DNA of 64,000 nt from Anticarsia gemmatalis (taxonomy: Eukaryota; Arthropoda; Insecta; Lepidoptera; Erebidae), in the NCBI RefSeq assembly GCF_050436995.1, contig NC_134760.1, forward strand, positions 11,860,001 through 11,924,000. Reading direction: 5' to 3'. The notes beneath the pieces are model-generated. The model saw nothing but the letters and a program-made list of their open reading frames with translations, was not told the DNA's origin and made no database searches. A program made the translations under genes and the position numbers. Positions 60,528 to 64,000 of the stretch are shown piece after piece. Each line of letters starts with the position of its first letter. Position 1 is the first letter of the stretch.

Positions 60528-60712
60528 GTATACTAATATTATAAAGCTGAAGAGTTCGTTTGTTTGAATGCGCTAATCTCAAGACCTACTGGTCCGATTT
60601 GAAAAAATATTTCAGAGTTAGATAACCCATTAATAGAGGAAGGCTATAGGCTATATATCATCACGTTACGACCAATAGGAGCAGAGTACCAGTAAAAAAT
60701 GTTACAAAAACA
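60528..60712 (+). mobile_element. Family A element, 3'-truncated
   Basis: It starts GTATACTAATATTATAAAGC and breaks off after AAAATGTTACAAAAAC, so the CAGCTAGT end is missing. Confidence 0.85.
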
Positions 60713-60914
60713 TCAATGTCTTTAATATACTTCCTATCAAGCACAATTTCTAGCGCCCACCTTACCATACTAGATTATTTTTTTGCCGTTTTGAGGGACA
60801 CCTTTTCCCAACAATGGGACAGTATAATAGTTTTACCATATTTTTGGCATGTATCATTTGACTTTGGACCTGTTGCCGGTCCACATGAAGTAAGTATTAG
60901 TTGATGTTTATAAA

Positions 60915-60992
60915 GATAACAGTCGTTAAACAATGTCAAAGCCTTTCTGGCGGCTTGAATTCTGACACTAGGTTAACCACTAACCATACGAT
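60915..60992 (-). repeat. Dispersed repeat family C, fragment
   Basis: The minus strand reads CATCGTATGGTTAGTGGTTA, CTAGTGTCAGAATTCAAGCC and GCCAGAAAGGCTTTGAC, matching the start of the family. Confidence 0.65.
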
Positions 60993-61757
60993 GAAATAAA
61001 AAAAACAAAATTTTTCCCAAATTGTTTCTAATTTACAAACCACAGAGTGTGTGCATGCGATGACCACACGCGACCACACTGACCAGTGACCACGATAACG
61101 GTACACCACCAATACCACTAATATGTAAATCAGCTGTGGGCGGACGGCATTGTTTTACTGATTTATAACACTTTTTCATACTTATTGTGTTATTTATATT
61201 GCTGGAGAAAGTGTTGTGGTTGTTAGGAGTTTTGTGGCGGTAATACGCGTCGCTCTAAAGCTTAATGAAGCCACATATAAAATTTTACTGCATAGTCTTT
61301 GATTTTTTTCTTAGCCATCGGAGGTTGTCTGTAATTGTTGTTCTTAATTGACAAAATCTTTATGACTCTATACACTTTGTTTGACTGTTTTTCAACTTCT
61401 TTTTGATGTTACTAGTAGTAGTACAAGTTACTACCAAATATTAGGATTTAAGGCGTAAGTCTTTTATGCAATCGAAATAAGTTAATTTACAATTCTAAGG
61501 ACTAATTTCACAACTTTCGGATAAGTATTGAATAGTTTAACTGACAGATAAAGTGGCAGCAACTTTACGAAAACAACTGCCAATATTCTTCCTGATAAGT
61601 TATCCAGTGATCATTCACAAGTGGTTTAACTATTTCAGAAGTGGTATACGCAATTCTTTGTGTTCATTCTGTCTATGCCCGCAAATTTCACCAAGTACTT
61701 AAACAAAACATTTCGCTATTTCCCATAGCGTTATGTGAGATGTTCAGTGCGATAACC

Positions 61758-61817
61758 GGCGGGCGTCTCCGGGCGTCTCCGGGCGGCTCCGGGCTCCGGG
61801 CTCTGGGCTCCGGCGGC
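61758..61817. repeat. GC-rich short tandem repeat (GGGCGTCTCC / GGGCTCC units)
   Basis: About 60 bp of degenerate 7-10 bp units, over 75% G+C in an AT-rich background. The G runs could support quadruplex structure. No gene is attached to it. Confidence 0.8.
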
Positions 61818-61960
61818 TAGCGTAGGGCGCAATTAACCCGTGACCCCGCTCCATCGCGCCGATCAAGGCTTATGACACCGCCTTTGTTCCAGCCCTCGTA
61901 CCACGCTATTGTACGAATAATTCCGTTGAGGAATATATTCGTGTGCATCGCAAGGAGTAT

Positions 61961-62008
61961 GCCCGGTTTCTGAGTACGTCTAGCGGTAGTTTGTCTATTC
62001 AATATTAA
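61961..62008. mobile_element. Foldback MITE family D, one-arm fragment
   Basis: GCCCGGTTTCTGAGTACGTC, then TAGCGGTAGTTTGTCTATTC. Only the left arm is present. Confidence 0.65.
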
Positions 62009-62101
62009 ATGACGCTAAGACTTCATGATTTGGTTGAACTGCTCTACCGACTATGCGTAGGTAGTATTACTTAAGTGCCAAAGTTCAAAGACCTTGTCTT
62101 A

Positions 62102-62196
62102 CCCCCGGTTTCTGAGGTACATTTAGAGGACGTTTATCTATTCAATAGCGTTTAAACTCATATAGTTAAAAAAACTATTGAATAGATATAAACTAC
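62102..62196. mobile_element. Foldback MITE family D, right end truncated
   Basis: It is preceded by TA and starts CCCCCGGTTTCTGAGGTACA. The inverted arm is cut after GAATAGATATAAACTAC. Confidence 0.75.
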
Positions 62197-62199
62197 TAA

Positions 62200-64000
62200 C
62201 TTAACTAGATTGAAAAGAATGTTATCCACAATGATAGAAATATTTTTACAGGTTTGATAATACATATGAGTTGTAACTTCTTTAAAATAAAAGGTTCCGA
62301 ATCAATATTTGTACTTATTTTTACCGTCAACATTTGGGGGCAGACTATTGACCCTGATAATTCTGTAACCATGGAAACCGAACCAAACATATTATAAAAA
62401 ATCTATAAGTATACTATTTAGGCGCTTTCATTTTATGAAATTTTAGCTGCAGCATACGCTAATAAGTTTGCGACTTTTTATTATTACATATTATATAAGA
62501 CAAGTAATGAACTCCCCAAATGAAATGACTCTTTTGGCTGACAATCATTTGACTTCTATTTAGGCCGAACCTAAGTCTTGCCTAAAAAGTCTAGCCAGTA
62601 TAGTCTACTATGACCTTGTCATTCAACCTCCAAACTATTAATTTATCTATAATAACAACGATTAGTTCCACTACATACAGACAACGACGCGTACCTATAC
62701 CTACGTCACGTCCGGTATCGTAATAGAAATATGTAATGATTTCATTATTTACATCATTACATGTATCTCTCGAGCATCCACCGTCATTAGAGACGGTGTT
62801 TGCTCGAAAGATTTATTTACAACTGCTGTAGTTCGTGGTTATTTCTATATAATGCGTTTGTAGTTGCCTTAGACTGATACCACAATAGCGCGATTCTCTA
62901 CAGTCGGTACTAAGGAGTACTGAGAGTTTGACTTTGAAAATGTGCCGCAAAAATAGTTTTTGTGGTTAAAGGCGCTAAAATATAGTCGTATTAGTCCGTA
63001 TAATTTAGATGTGATCACTACATGACATTTTGATGTAACCGTCTGGTATAAAATAACGAGTAATTTTGAATATCTGTCAAAATTATCTGTCAAATTAAGT
63101 TAGTCAACGACGAACGAACGAATTTCAGCCCTTATTATACCAATATAGATACTTATTTTTACTACTGTGCTTTTATATATCGCTTAGTTATAAAATTACA
63201 TTAACTCTTTGGCAATCCTATAACCTGTAACAGCTCTAAACCTGTTTTAAGTTTACGAACCAACAGACTTATTGCAGCAATCCCATACAAATCCTTTGTT
63301 AAACCACAACATAAACTCTCATCCATTACGACTCTACCAATAACAATGAATAATAATCCGGCTCTCATAACTCAGTATGATATCGCGTTAAATAAAACTG
63401 GACAATGTGAACACAAAGGCTCAACGAGAGCCCTGCAGCGACTCTACATGCTCTACAACTCTAGGTAGAGTCTGAGAAGGCTTTGTTTTAATTAATTGCA
63501 TGAACAATGACGGCTCACAGCGGGCGTTTACAATTTAGTTGAAAACAAATGATCGGTGCGTGTAGGAGGTACAAATGTAGAGCTTTTATAGTAGTCAGTG
63601 GGATTGAGAAAAGCGTAACGGTGTTGTAATTTGAGATGGTTTTAAGCAAATGATTGACGTGGGCAGAAAGGGTGGGGTTCATTATAATGTAAGTTAATTA
63701 TATTCAGTAAGATGTAAAAAAAAAACCATATACAAAAATTCCCATTTAAAAGGCATAAATGAGAGCTAAACAGGTTATTTATATGTGGAGCATTGCAACT
63801 AGAAATGCCTTTTTGCTGACAAAACTGGTCCTGATTTCGGGTAAAAATATTTTCCTGACGATTTCCTTACATATTATCGTAGTCAATTTTCAATACTATT
63901 ATATTATATATATTATTAATACATTTGTAAGACTTCAATTCAGTTAGGACTAAAAAATCATATCCAGACTTTAAAAAACTATACTATATGAACCTTACGT
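62200..64000. other. Intergenic to right edge, nothing recognised
   Basis: AT-rich with short non-coding ORFs. A 45-nt imperfect hairpin lies at 62767-62811. No gene, RNA gene or known repeat is otherwise seen. Confidence 0.35.

Noticed and set aside
1..64000. CRISPR arrays, operons, ribosome-binding sites, tRNA or rRNA genes
   Set aside because: The sequence is animal nuclear DNA. The tRNA-like boxes seen belong to SINEs with bodies attached, and no intact tRNA cloverleaf was recognised.

Overview
The window is nuclear DNA of an insect, most likely a moth (Lepidoptera, perhaps a noctuoid). The grounds are AT-rich sequence, GT-AG introns in every recognisable gene, animal orthologues (RpS26, PCNP, CDK5RAP1, diego/ANKRD6), and a dense load of short interspersed repeats of types I associate with Lepidoptera. 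These include copies starting or ending in ATATTAGTATAGAT, tRNA-derived SINEs, and the GGGTTCCGTACC repeat. The species call is inference.

Layout. (1) 1-20.7 kb is the gene-bearing end. A ubiquitin-like first exon of a ZFAND4-type gene (-, 4184-4364) lies head-to-head with RpS26 (+, 5023-6163). A PCNP homologue with an added arginine/serine-rich N-terminus (-, 9429-10526) lies head-to-head with Cdk5rap1 (+, 11055-15338). Cdk5rap1 then runs tail-to-tail into diego/ANKRD6 (-, 17295-40749). The candidate poly(A) signals of that convergent pair are about 40 bp apart. (2) 20.7-40.6 kb is the giant first coding intron of diego. It holds a retrotransposon tail, a frameshifted hAT transposase fragment, SINEs, foldback elements and an apparent excess of GCCATTTT (YY1/Pho-like) motifs. 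(3) 40.8-64 kb is gene-poor. It holds a 2.3-kb terminal-inverted-repeat element nested in another repeat and carrying about 69 units of a perfect 9-bp satellite. It also holds many SINE-like copies and one unrecognised coding-looking 3' exon (-, 47630-47880).

The genes are not a pathway. RpS26 is a 40S ribosomal protein. Cdk5rap1 modifies mitochondrial tRNA. PCNP is a nuclear protein. ZFAND4 is a ubiquitin-like/AN1 zinc-finger protein. Diego is a planar-cell-polarity scaffold. All exon joins below were read by eye from splice consensus, frame and protein-family resemblance.

The most striking observation is that one diego intron (20357-20636) is about 93% a single mobile-element copy, and the element's own end supplies the splice acceptor.
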